NCBI GenBank assembly: GCA_019359675.1
Contig: JAHHGX010000009.1
Location: 1-64,000, forward strand
DNA: 64,000 bases
DNA from: Calothrix sp. FI2-JRJ7
Lineage (GTDB): Bacteria; Cyanobacteriota; Cyanobacteriia; Cyanobacteriales; Nostocaceae
Reading direction: 5' to 3'
Below the pieces are notes generated by a model. That model was not told where the DNA came from, searched no databases, and saw nothing but the letters and a program-made list of their open reading frames with translations. This document shows positions 54,157-62,687 of the stretch, in pieces. The translations under genes and the position numbers were made by a program. Numbering within the stretch: position 1 is the first letter of the stretch; every line of letters begins with the position of its first letter.

Positions 54157-54399
54157 TCAATCTTCATCCCATTTTTCGTTGCTTAGAAGGTCAATGACTT
54201 TATCACGCAATAAAAAGTCATTCCTTTCTAACTCGATTTCTAAGCAATTCCAGTCACAACTGGGCATAAACCTACACAAACTATAAATCGGCTCGTTACG
54301 CCTTATATCACCTTTTTTAACCAACTGACGAGCTGACTCTTTGAAAATTTCTAAGTCATAATTCACAGATGTATCCATTTGTAACATCTCCTTGTGCAT
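54157..54399 (-). CDS. DUF4327 family small protein
   Basis: An 80-residue protein with NYDLEIFKESARQLVKKGDI, RRNEPIYSLCRFMP and CLEIELERNDFLLRDKVIDL. This matches the DUF4327 pattern of small soluble cyanobacterial proteins. The role is unknown. A start within the first seven codons is uncertain (MHKEMLQMDT has three ATGs). Confidence 0.8.
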   Translation of the reverse strand: MHKEMLQMDTSVNYDLEIFKESARQLVKKGDIRRNEPIYSLCRFMPSCDWNCLEIELERNDFLLRDKVIDLLSNEKWDED

Positions 54400-54811
54400 T
54401 ATAAGACAATATAAAGCTAAACTTAAATTAATCTAACCTTTACTTTGAGATATACACTACTTTTGATTCCCCATTCACTAGCTATTATCGCTTCTTTTAT
54501 TAATTACACAAATTCCCTAAAATGTCATTCTTGCTTGTATAAGATGTTCTATTTTATCTAATTTGTACAAGTTAGAACTATTTCAATCAAGTTAGAATGA
54601 CGATTGAGGCGCAGTTCGCCAATTATATCAGATTTACCTCCGGGATACATACAACTTTTAGTAATGAAATTTAAAGAAGTTTTAAGATATAGGCGCCTTT
54701 GAATGGTTACATTTACTTATAATTCTAAAGTTAGTATAAAACTAACAGGTAAGTTGACAATCGTCGCATATTATACAGTTCACATCTTTCAATTGTCGAA
54801 AGAATGAGCTA
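54400..54811. other. divergent intergenic region before the diguanylate cyclase
   Basis: No gene seen. It contains a hairpin GTTAG/CTAAC (54732-54748), a repeated CAAGTTAGAA (54567 and 54588), and one GGCGCC at about 54693. The promoters of both flanking genes should be here; no convincing -10/-35 pair was found. Confidence 0.45.
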
Positions 54812-56554
54812 ATGGCGCGAAACTTCATGAAAAAGGCTAAGAGCGTTAATCAACTGACTCTAATCGCTCGTCGGTACCCAGGATTTGTTGTCCAGTGTTC
54901 ATATGGGGTAATGGTTGTAGCGTTTACTGTGCTATTGAGTTGGGGAATTTTCCAGTCATATGAGCAGCAAATAGTACAGCAACAACAAGAAGTATACACA
55001 AAAGGGTTAAAGATAGATAAATTTTTGGAGACTACCTTCAGCAATGTTAATCTATTGCGCTCTCAAGCTGAATACTTTTTAAAGTCAACACCCTCAGTTG
55101 AAACTCAGTTAACTACTTATAACTATCTAAAACGATTAAACAATAAGCATAATTTTAACTTATTTGTACTCAAAGATGCTGATATAGGCGCCGTCAGTCC
55201 TGTTTTTACACGAGGAAAACATACAAATTTAGGGCACGAGGTAGAGATGAGTTTGTCACTAACTCCGCTCCTGCGTCCGATTTATGAGCAATTACCAATC
55301 GAAGGACGCATACGTTACACTTCGTTAGCTGCACTTACAATGACTTATCCAGCGACATCCCAAGTTACTGATGATGATGAAAACATAAAAATATTCCAAA
55401 ATGCCCGAAATCAAGAGATTATCACAGGTGGGATGCAAAAAAATAATCATACACGCGAAACTTATTTAACTCATCCTTATAAAGATATATTTGGCCAAGG
55501 ACTAATGGTGACAGCGACCAGTCCCATTTATCAAGGAGATAAGCATCTTGGTAATATCGGTATCGATTTTAAACTAGAAGCATTAAATCGTTTCGTCGAA
55601 CAGCTTGGTGGTGAACATTCCTTACTCTTAACTGTTGACGGAAAAGTATTAAGTCACCATACGACGAAAACTACATCATTAATAAGTTTAGAACAGCTTG
55701 TCAAAAACCCTGTTGTTCGGACAAAACTGCTCAAATTATTCAAAAATGCCAGAAATAGCCAAGTTACGATTGATGGATATGTTTTGACGTATTATAAATT
55801 ACAGAATGTAACATGGGGTATTGTTAACGTTACACCAATAAACGCTCTTGGTAAAAATATATTAATTAGGCATTTACCTGTAATTTGCGGAGTTCTAATT
55901 GGGTTTACAGGTTTACTATTGGTAAGCATACGTACTATAGATAAAATATTTAAGAAATTAAACAAAGCACGTATAACCGCAGAGCAAACAAATAAAAAAT
56001 TACAAAGGGCATTAAACGAATTAGAAGTTTTGGCTTTAACTGATAAACTAACAGGTGTTTGGAACAGGCGCCACTTTGAACAAGTAATATTAGCCGAAAT
56101 GAGTCGTGCTTCGCGCCATAATCAACCATTATCGCTTCTAATATTAGATATTGATTACTTTAAAAATATCAATGATACATATGGGCATCAGATTGGAGAC
56201 GCGGTGCTAGTTCAATTAACTCATATTTTAAAAGAAAACATTCGTACTTCGGATGTATTAACACGTTGGGGTGGTGAAGAATTTGTTATTCTTACTCCTT
56301 CTACTTCAGTTAAAGAAGCCACAGACTTGGCTGAGAGACTACGATTAAAAATTGCCAGAGCTAGCTTTAACATGGTAAAAAATATTACAATTAGTCTAGG
56401 TGTAGCTCAATTTCAAACAGCAGAAAATGTAAGCAATTTCCTCAAACGAGCGGATACTGCACTGTATCAAGCCAAACATAGTGGACGAAATATGGTTGCT
56501 GTGGCGCCTTCAACGTTAGATACTTGGATACAAGGAGTTGAAAAGAATATGTAG
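54812..56554 (+). CDS. diguanylate cyclase with dCache-type sensor
   Basis: A 580-residue membrane protein. An N-terminal helix (FVVQCSYGVMVVAFTVLLSW) and a second at about 350-370 (LPVICGVLIGFTGLLLVSI) bracket an extracytoplasmic sensor of dCache type (LNVNLLR-like start, YPATS, and HTRETYLTHPYKDIFGQGLM). A short coiled coil (about 385-405) leads to the GGDEF domain: LTDKLTGVWNRRHFE, LLILDIDYFKNINDTYGH, RTSD (inhibitory I-site) and WGGEEF (about 487-491). It makes cyclic di-GMP, probably with feedback inhibition. Ligand unknown. Confidence 0.93.
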   Translation: MARNFMKKAKSVNQLTLIARRYPGFVVQCSYGVMVVAFTVLLSWGIFQSYEQQIVQQQQEVYTKGLKIDKFLETTFSNVNLLRSQAEYFLKSTPSVETQLTTYNYLKRLNNKHNFNLFVLKDADIGAVSPVFTRGKHTNLGHEVEMSLSLTPLLRPIYEQLPIEGRIRYTSLAALTMTYPATSQVTDDDENIKIFQNARNQEIITGGMQKNNHTRETYLTHPYKDIFGQGLMVTATSPIYQGDKHLGNIGIDFKLEALNRFVEQLGGEHSLLLTVDGKVLSHHTTKTTSLISLEQLVKNPVVRTKLLKLFKNARNSQVTIDGYVLTYYKLQNVTWGIVNVTPINALGKNILIRHLPVICGVLIGFTGLLLVSIRTIDKIFKKLNKARITAEQTNKKLQRALNELEVLALTDKLTGVWNRRHFEQVILAEMSRASRHNQPLSLLILDIDYFKNINDTYGHQIGDAVLVQLTHILKENIRTSDVLTRWGGEEFVILTPSTSVKEATDLAERLRLKIARASFNMVKNITISLGVAQFQTAENVSNFLKRADTALYQAKHSGRNMVAVAPSTLDTWIQGVEKNM

Positions 56555-56618
56555 AAACCTGGTTTCTTCATCGATATTTTGTAATAAAATGATAATTCTG
56601 AATAGAAACCAGGTTTCT
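56553..56618. repeat. AGAAACCTGGTTTCT / AGAAACCAGGTTTCT inverted pair
   Basis: Arms 56553-56567 and 56604-56618 are exact reverse complements with a 36-base centre. It lies between the diguanylate cyclase and the convergent ABC permease. Third copy of the family; the left arm begins at the cyclase stop codon. Confidence 0.8.
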
Positions 56619-56627
56619 CAGGTTTTT

Positions 56628-57479
56628 TTAATTTACTGATTTGTGTTGAGCTAGCAACCCGTGTCTTGGTGCGAATATCATGGCAATGAAAAAGAGTATT
56701 GTTAGTAAGACAACGATACAACCACCTGTGGCACCATCTAAATAATAGCTAATGTATGTACCAGCAACGCACGATATTACGCTGGCTGAAACGGCGGCGC
56801 CAATCATATAATTAAATCGGTCGCTCATTAAATAAGCGATGGCGCCTGGTGTTACTAACATAGAAACTACTAAAATAATACCAACAGCTTGTAATGCTGC
56901 TACTACTGTCAATGACATAAGTGACAGAAACATGTAGTAGAGGAATTGTGTATTTATACCGATAGAACGTGCGTGGTTTGGGTCGAAGCAGAATAGTAGT
57001 AGGTCTTTACGAAAGATATATACGGCAATAAGTGTAATTACGCTGACTATTACGGTTTGAATTATATCTTCGTTAGAAATACCAAGCACGTTTCCAAATA
57101 AGATGTGAAATAAATCAATATTGCTACGTGTCCTAGAAATTAATACTAAACCAAATGCAAAAAAACCAGTAAAAATTACGCCAATAACTGCATCTTCTTT
57201 AACACGGGTTTTTTCTTTAACGAAACCTATTGTTACAGTTGTCCCATATCCAAATATAAAGGCGCCGATTGCGAAGGGTATTCCTGCCATGTAAGATAAA
57301 ACTACCCCCGGAACAACAGCATGAGAAATAGCATCTCCCATTAGTGACCAGCCTTTGAGTGTAACGTAACAAGAAAGTACGGCACAAACGACACCAACTA
57401 AAGCGCTAACGCATACCGCTTTCACCATGAACTCATATTCAAATGGAGCTATTAACCATTGCCAAGCAGATAGAAGCAT
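56628..57479 (-). CDS. mntB: manganese/zinc ABC transporter permease
   Basis: A 283-residue permease of the ABC-3 (ZnuB/MntB) family with about eight helices. Conserved segments: GDAISHAVVPGVVLSYMAGI, LFHILFGNVLGIS, RSIGINTQFLYYMFLSLMSL and VAALQAVGIILVVSMLVTPGAIAYLM. It is the membrane channel of the cluster (binding protein, ATPase, permease), 18 bases after the ATPase. Symbol follows the Synechocystis mntCAB naming, by similarity of order. Confidence 0.9.
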   Translation of the reverse strand: MLLSAWQWLIAPFEYEFMVKAVCVSALVGVVCAVLSCYVTLKGWSLMGDAISHAVVPGVVLSYMAGIPFAIGAFIFGYGTTVTIGFVKEKTRVKEDAVIGVIFTGFFAFGLVLISRTRSNIDLFHILFGNVLGISNEDIIQTVIVSVITLIAVYIFRKDLLLFCFDPNHARSIGINTQFLYYMFLSLMSLTVVAALQAVGIILVVSMLVTPGAIAYLMSDRFNYMIGAAVSASVISCVAGTYISYYLDGATGGCIVVLLTILFFIAMIFAPRHGLLAQHKSVN

Positions 57480-57497
57480 ATAGTTTGAAATTTTAGA

Positions 57498-58265
57498 TTA
57501 AATTCTAGATTCTTTATTGTTGTAAAAACTGCGATGATGTAAAACTCCACCGAAAGTCATGGCTAAGTTATCGTCTGTAAATACGTCTTCTACCGAACCA
57601 TAAGCAAGAATAGTTCTATTGATAAACACTACTTGGTCACAGAAAGTAGAAATTGACCCCAAATCATGAGTCGAAATTAAAATTGTATGTCCTTGTGCGC
57701 GTAATGTTATTAGTAATTCAATAATTTCTTTTTCTGTATTCGCATCTACACCTGTAAATGGTTCATCCAAAAGCATAACTGTTCCCTGCTGTGCTAATGC
57801 TCGTGCCAGAAATACCCGTTTACGCTGTCCACCCGAAAGTTCCCCTATTTGGCGCCGTCTTAAAGAGTACATACCTACTCGTTCGAGTGTTTGCTGAACA
57901 ATTCGATGGTCTTCAGCAGTAGGTATTCGTAACCAGTTCATATGACCATAACGTCCCATCATCACAACATCTTCGACACTGACAGGAAAATTCCAATCTA
58001 CTTCTTCAGACTGAGGTACATAAGCAACCATTTGCTTTTGCTGCGCTTTCCTTATTGGTAAATCTTTAATTACTACTTTTCCTCGATGTGGAGTTAAGAA
58101 ACCCATGATTGCTTTAAATAAAGTAGACTTGCCACCCCCATTCGGTCCAACTAATGCAGCAATACATCCAGGGTTTAACTCGAAACTCGCATTATGCAAT
58201 ACGACTTTTTCGTGGTAAGCGACATTAATATCTTCAACTAAAATACTTATAGGTTCGACTGTCAT
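57498..58265 (-). CDS. mntA: manganese/zinc ABC transporter ATPase
   Basis: A 255-residue ABC ATPase. Walker [11 protein letters not shown]-loop [19 protein letters not shown], signature LSGGQRKRV, Walker [13 protein letters not shown], and switch His in STHDLGS. [18 protein letters not shown] is characteristic of manganese/zinc importers. ATG 58265 (MTVEP) is preferred over 58280. Middle gene of the transporter cluster. Confidence 0.92.
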   Translation of the reverse strand: MTVEPISILVEDINVAYHEKVVLHNASFELNPGCIAALVGPNGGGKSTLFKAIMGFLTPHRGKVVIKDLPIRKAQQKQMVAYVPQSEEVDWNFPVSVEDVVMMGRYGHMNWLRIPTAEDHRIVQQTLERVGMYSLRRRQIGELSGGQRKRVFLARALAQQGTVMLLDEPFTGVDANTEKEIIELLITLRAQGHTILISTHDLGSISTFCDQVVFINRTILAYGSVEDVFTDDNLAMTFGGVLHHRSFYNNKESRI

Positions 58266-58324
58266 ATATTTATTACGCATAAATTACACAGCTAAAATAA
58301 ATGTAAGTTAATACAATATATTCT

Positions 58325-59290
58325 TCATTTAGATTTGCCTAATAATCCCTGCACTAAGGTATAAGCGTTATACCTCTGAAGGTCTAAAAATGTTGCAGCA
58401 GGTTTTCCAACCTCAGATAACGAGTCTACGTATAACACACCCGCAAAAGTTGACTTACTTTCTCTTGCTACTTGTCTTTGGGCTTTATCGCTAACGGTTG
58501 TTTCACAAAATACTGCCGGAATTTTATTTTGCCTAACAGTATCAATAACTTTGGCTATTTGTTGCGGTGTTCCTTCCTGTTCAGAGTTCACTGCCCATAA
58601 ATATGCTTCTCGCAAACCATAGTCGCGTGCCATATAAGAAAAAGCTCCTTCACAAGTCACTAAATACCGTTGAATTGGCGCCAAAGTAGCAAGTTGCGTT
58701 TTTACTTCTTGACTTACCTGCTGTAACTTCTGAATATAAGCTTTAGCATTCGCGTTATAGGTTGCTTCGTTTGCAGGGTCAAGCTTGACGAAAGATAAGC
58801 GAATATTCTCTACATATATAGCTGCATCATTAGGAGACATCCAAGCGTGGGGGTTTGGTTTATTTAGATAAGAACCACTAGATATTTCTATGGGTTTAAC
58901 TCCATCACTGAGATTTGCAGAAGTCACATTTTTTACAGACCCCATGAATTTCTCAAACCACCGTTCTAACCCCAACCCATTGAATAAAACTAAATCAGCT
59001 TCTTGTGCCCGTTTAATATCGCTAGGTGTTGGTTCATAATCATGAATTTCGGCGCCTGGTCTTGTGATAGATTCTACAACTAACTTATCTCCTGCTACAT
59101 TGCGAGCCATATCAGCCAATATAGTAAAAGTCGTTAGCACTTTTTTCTTACCATCAGTTTTAGGTGACGGTGAAATTTGCGCTTGCGTAGAATTATCTGA
59201 AGCATTTTGAGATAAAGTACACCCAAAGACTGTTGTCAATAAAAGCATACTCAATATAATGCACGCTGGCGATTTTAACTGGTTCATCAC
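58325..59290 (-). CDS. mntC: manganese/zinc ABC transporter binding lipoprotein
   Basis: A 321-residue cluster 9 solute-binding protein. The lipobox TTVFGC puts the acylated Cys at residue 24. Metal ligands fit MntC-type sites: His in AEIHDYEPTPSD, His in NPHAWMSPNDA, Glu in TCEGAFSYMARDYGL and Asp in LYVDSLSEVGKP. The His-rich loop of ZnuA is absent, which favours manganese over zinc. A charged linker (about 25-55) separates the lipid anchor. First gene of the three-gene operon. Confidence 0.93.
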   Translation of the reverse strand: MMNQLKSPACIILSMLLLTTVFGCTLSQNASDNSTQAQISPSPKTDGKKKVLTTFTILADMARNVAGDKLVVESITRPGAEIHDYEPTPSDIKRAQEADLVLFNGLGLERWFEKFMGSVKNVTSANLSDGVKPIEISSGSYLNKPNPHAWMSPNDAAIYVENIRLSFVKLDPANEATYNANAKAYIQKLQQVSQEVKTQLATLAPIQRYLVTCEGAFSYMARDYGLREAYLWAVNSEQEGTPQQIAKVIDTVRQNKIPAVFCETTVSDKAQRQVARESKSTFAGVLYVDSLSEVGKPAATFLDLQRYNAYTLVQGLLGKSK

Positions 59291-59379
59291 ACCCTTACTG
59301 CCATTATCATTTAACTTTATTCATTTTTATCTCATTATTTTATCATATTGTTCTCATAATTCTGGCAAAGGATGATTAA

Positions 59380-60291
59380 TTATCCGTTACATCCGTTATA
59401 TCCGTTGCCAGTAATTGCTTCTTGGATGGCTTTTGCGACCCATTCGCTTATTACTAATCCAGATGCTCTGGCAGCGTCTTGTATCAAAGGTTGTAAATGT
59501 GAGGGAAGCTGAATATTTAAGTTAAATGTTTCTGGTTGTTGACTTTTATTCTCTGCTGGGGTGTTGCGGTGATTCCAATGCTGACATTCTGCTCCCCGTT
59601 CATTACCGTTTTTCTCTAATAAGCTTAGTTCTCCGAGTTTATTGCAGTAAAAGCTTTGAGGGTTTTCTGGTAGTTCTTTACTACAGTACGAACAGTTCCA
59701 ACAGCTACGAGTTTCTTCAGTCTCTATATATATTATATTATCTAGATTCGATTTTTTATTTGGCACGGCGCCTTTTCTACGGTATTCATTTACTACACAG
59801 GCTACATGTACTGCTGTTACCTTTCCGTTTGGCGCCGTGGAAACAACTTGATTCCAAGCTTCTTGCTGCTGTTTGGGGGATAATGCTACTAGAGGACGAA
59901 TTTGGCGCTCGTTCGCTGGTAGGATTTGAATTTTTTGTCGTCCATAAGCGACATTCTCAGGTTCATCGATAATATTCTCTGAAATATTCCTGTAAATAAC
60001 TGCTGCATCAATTAACTGGTAAGCAGAACGTCGGGACATTTCCCAACGTGTCATGCAATATTCCTCAAACGTTTTGTAGTTTTCACGGTACAAACGCTCA
60101 TCTCTAATCCTAGCTAGCGCACGTCCTATTTCCCAAAAAGACTTTAAACACTCTTCGACTCTTGTCTCTAAATACCTAAATTCTTCTGCTTCGGCTATTG
60201 TTAGCACATCTTCACTATCTTCACTAATGTCATCATGCAAAGGCGCCAGATGTTGGTTGGAATTATCCAAGCTAGATAATATGGGTGGCAT
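59380..60291 (-). CDS. phage/plasmid-like regulatory protein with a cysteine cluster and a repeat-encoded tail
   Basis: A 303-residue protein. An N-terminal helical region (FRYLETRVEECLKSFWEIGR, YKTFEEYCMTRWEMSRRSAY) resembles those found in plasmid and phage replication/partition-associated proteins. A cysteine cluster (CWNCSYCSKELP, FYCNKL, CQHWNH) probably binds zinc. Near the C-terminus NLNIQLPSHLQPLIQDAARA is a ribbon-helix-helix-like stretch. The last residues (GNGYNGCNG) are encoded by a three-unit ATCCGTTAC repeat. Divergent to an HTH gene across a spacer with palindromes. Function not known; likely DNA-binding. Confidence 0.6.
   Translation of the reverse strand: MPPILSSLDNSNQHLAPLHDDISEDSEDVLTIAEAEEFRYLETRVEECLKSFWEIGRALARIRDERLYRENYKTFEEYCMTRWEMSRRSAYQLIDAAVIYRNISENIIDEPENVAYGRQKIQILPANERQIRPLVALSPKQQQEAWNQVVSTAPNGKVTAVHVACVVNEYRRKGAVPNKKSNLDNIIYIETEETRSCWNCSYCSKELPENPQSFYCNKLGELSLLEKNGNERGAECQHWNHRNTPAENKSQQPETFNLNIQLPSHLQPLIQDAARASGLVISEWVAKAIQEAITGNGYNGCNG
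59381..59410. repeat. ATCCGTTAC nonamer repeat encoding a C-terminal tail
   Basis: Three units of TATCCGTTA / CATCCGTTA / TATCCGTTG lie on the plus strand at the very end of a minus-strand gene, and encode NGYNGCNG plus stop. A near-identical repeat closes the gene at 62688. Confidence 0.8.
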
Positions 60292-60686
60292 AAATGCTGG
60301 TATTCCTCCTTTTTACGGCATAATGTATGATGTCGTTGCTAGGTGATACCTAGAGGCGCCATCGTCAAAACACGCTTTTTTCACCATGCAAGTCCTAAAC
60401 TTGCAGGTTGCAATATCTAGGTTTGCACAATGCAATGCAATAGTACATCAATGCTTAACATTTCTTAATATTGAAAAAAATGTAGTTAAGAATACAGAAA
60501 ATTCAGTGTAAAAGTGATACGAGAAAATAATCAAGAATTACTAAAACCCTTGTAAATATGGAAAATTTGGTTTTAAACTAGTTACTAGGGACTAATTCCT
60601 GAACCTCACAACCGCTCCCAAACAACAGAAGCATTCCGCTTTGGTTGGTAAACAGTGGTATAAAGACTACACAAAGTAAACTAACT
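60292..60686. other. divergent intergenic region with operators and leader
   Basis: No gene. Besides the palindromes at 60339-60405 it contains one GGCGCC (60355) and AT-rich DNA to the HTH start. A longer frame for the HTH protein begins at 60645. Confidence 0.5.
60339..60405. promoter_or_regulatory. two palindromes in a divergent promoter region
   Basis: CTAGGT-GAT-ACCTAG (60339-60353) and TGCAAGT-CCTAA-ACTTGCA (60387-60405) lie between two divergent genes (60291 minus, 60687 plus). The first has the size and symmetry of an operator for a dimeric regulator. The HTH protein at 60687 or the DNA-binding-like protein at 59380 could bind. The second palindrome is followed by several TGCAA repeats. 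Confidence 0.5.
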
Positions 60687-61136
60687 ATGGAAAACAGGGC
60701 AACACTAGTGACTTGTAATTCCGGGTCTTCTACCATCCAGGAACGCCAACGACGATTAACAGTGTTGCTTGAGCATCTTACGGATGAAGGTTGGACTCAA
60801 TCAACTATAGCGGAAGCGCTGGGTGTCGATTTTACAACTGTCTATCGATGGTCGAAGGGTAAAACAGTACCTGAAGCTGAATCTCGTAATTTCCGGCGCC
60901 TAGCTGCATTGACAGGGGGTGACGGTGCATCATTGGAACTATACTTAACTGGAAAAATACCGCTTGCAGCATATCGTCAAGGCAAGCAAACCTTGCAAAG
61001 CGACGACACACCACATCAAATACTTCCTCCAGAAAAAATTAAACAACAACTACTAGCACAAATATACTTATTAGACCCTGCGGATATCGCGGACGTTATT
61101 TCTAACAGTGTCGCTTTCTTAGCAAAGCGCGCGTAA
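60687..61136 (+). CDS. XRE-like helix-turn-helix regulator
   Basis: A 149-residue protein. The HTH is RLTVLLEHLTDEGWTQSTIA followed by EALGVDFTTVYRWSKGKTVP, a clear XRE/Cro-type pattern. After it RRLAALTGGDGASLELYLTG, and a C-terminal helical part (IKQQLLAQIYLLDPADIADV). ATG 60687 is preferred over 60645. It faces a gene coding for a DNA-binding-like protein across two palindromes and may autoregulate both. Confidence 0.8.
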   Translation: MENRATLVTCNSGSSTIQERQRRLTVLLEHLTDEGWTQSTIAEALGVDFTTVYRWSKGKTVPEAESRNFRRLAALTGGDGASLELYLTGKIPLAAYRQGKQTLQSDDTPHQILPPEKIKQQLLAQIYLLDPADIADVISNSVAFLAKRA

Positions 61137-61228
61137 CCCTAGTAGGTTGGGTGGAGAAACGGAACCCAACATAATGTTAACTAAATAATATTAAAGTGTT
61201 CAACAGTTGCGTGTTAACGAAATACATC

Positions 61229-61253
61229 TAGGGACGTTACATGTAACGTTCCT
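61229..61253. repeat. degenerate TAGGGACGTTACATGTAACGTTCCTA palindrome
   Basis: Same core ACGTTACATGTAACGT as the copy at 4364, with outer arms changed to TAGGG/TTCCTA (one mismatch). Related family member, beyond the HTH gene. Confidence 0.6.
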
Positions 61254-61731
61254 ACACGCACCTGAAATTTACTCTAATTACTGAGGCACCTTCTTGAGTA
61301 TAGCTAGTAGACTTTCTTATAGATGAGTTCTACAAAATTCCTAACAATGGACTTTTCCCCTGCATTTATATATGATGATAATGACGTTGAACCGGAACTC
61401 CAAAAATATCCGTCGTTATGAGTGCTGTAGTTTATATCCAGAAGTTTACTGAGATTTATACAGGTTTATCAATAGTTTACTAGTAGTATATTGTTATACT
61501 TTTGATGTGAAATCCAATTACTGTCAATGGTTGAAAATTTTGTGCGCCATTGGCGCACATTTTGAAATTGTAAAGTTTTTGTATGCTTAGTCTCTTTCGG
61601 TGACTTCTGTGCATATGTGGTAATATATCTTTTCACCACAGAGATACAGAGAACGTAGAGGAAGAAGTTTTTGATGGATATTTATCTGTTGACATAAAAC
61701 ATAGGATTTCAGTGGTTTATTCGTCTTAGCT

Positions 61732-61791
61732 GGTGCGTGACGCTACAAGGCTTATAATTTTATTGAAAGCGAGTTCATAGCGTCACGCACC
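61732..61791. repeat. GGTGCGTGACGCTA hairpin element, copy 7
   Basis: Left arm GGTGCGTGACGCTA (61732-61745) is the exact reverse complement of TAGCGTCACGCACC (61778-61791), with a 32-base centre. Same inner arm as copy 3 (27127). Confidence 0.85.
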
Positions 61792-61864
61792 CTACGGTTT
61801 TAATGTCAATTGTTCCCATAAATCATTCAACGGGAAATTGGACTCGATGCAGTTGAAAGTGATT

Positions 61865-62623
61865 CTAGGTAAATGATGCTAATTCTAGAACACGATATTG
61901 TACACCTGTTTCAAAAATTCTAGTTCCTCCTCCTTCAGCTATGGTTTGTTTTAGTGATTCTTTCTGAGTAACTGCGACACCAGCTAAATAGTCAATTCCC
62001 ATTTCTGCTAATTCTGGTATCCAAGGAACGGTTGGTCCCATCAACACGAGTTTAGCGTTTTGTGATAACTCAACTAAACGGGGAAAGGTTTTGTTGACTA
62101 TTGAGGTTGCCGTTAAAAATACCCAATCTGCTTCTGGTAAAATATACTCGCAAGCTGTATCGGGAAGGTCTTGTGAAGCTGGTTGACGTTCGAGTACTTG
62201 CAAGTCTATTTCTTGTTCGTACTGCGATAACCCAGGATAACGTCCTACTACTACCACTTTCTTCCCCCGAATTAGCGGTAAAAAGTGTTCAAAAACTGCG
62301 AGATTTGCTGAAACTTTGGGATATAATGGCGCCGATGCTGCTATAAGTGGAGAGGAAGCGTTAATTACAGCGTTGATAGCTGCCATACCTATAGTAGCTT
62401 GATAACTATCCCAAGATTTTAACCAAGGCGCCAAATCTTTAATTTTTTGATTTACTAAGGTTCCCGACCAAGTTAGGGTACGGGTTGGTTGACCAGGACT
62501 CATACATAACCCTATTCCTTCTGCTTGGCAGTATGTCCAAGTCAGTCCAATAATTATTTCTTTTACTGCTGTGTCTGTTGAAGCTGACTGCAATAGTAAA
62601 TTATAAATTTCTCGTGGGTGCAT
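61865..62623 (-). CDS. DUF364/DUF4213 domain protein
   Basis: A 252-residue protein. N-terminal DUF4213-like region: EIIIGLTWTYCQAEGIGLCM, SWDSYQATIGMAAINAVINA. C-terminal Rossmann-like DUF364: LIRGKKVVVVGRYPGL, VLERQPASQDLPD, ADWVFLTATSIVNKTFPRLV and LVLMGPTVPWIPELAEMGID. The family is thought to handle metal or metal-cofactor chemistry; members often sit with transport or nitrogen genes, but no proof is visible here. It precedes a methyltransferase on the same strand. Confidence 0.82.
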   Translation of the reverse strand: MHPREIYNLLLQSASTDTAVKEIIIGLTWTYCQAEGIGLCMSPGQPTRTLTWSGTLVNQKIKDLAPWLKSWDSYQATIGMAAINAVINASSPLIAASAPLYPKVSANLAVFEHFLPLIRGKKVVVVGRYPGLSQYEQEIDLQVLERQPASQDLPDTACEYILPEADWVFLTATSIVNKTFPRLVELSQNAKLVLMGPTVPWIPELAEMGIDYLAGVAVTQKESLKQTIAEGGGTRIFETGVQYRVLELASFT

Positions 62624-62687
62624 TTGGCAACGGATGATGAGCGAATAATTGATTTTAGACGATTAGATTTTGTTTGTAACCCATAAC

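Larger units (their letters stand above)
61137..61864. other. 728-base gene-free spacer rich in dispersed repeats
   Basis: No gene seen. In order: GTTGGGTGGA...ACCCAAC (61146-61170), a GTAGAGACG-family palindrome (61229-61253), a GCGCCATTGGCGC hairpin (61544-61556), a TGTGGT/ACCACA pair (61616-61640) and a GGTGCGTGACGCTA hairpin element (61732-61791). It looks like a sink for small inverted repeats. Confidence 0.6.

Noticed and set aside
59526-59972. 148-codon plus-strand frame opposite the 59380 gene
   Set aside because: Leucine/tyrosine-rich shadow of the real gene, no start signal, no recognisable fold.
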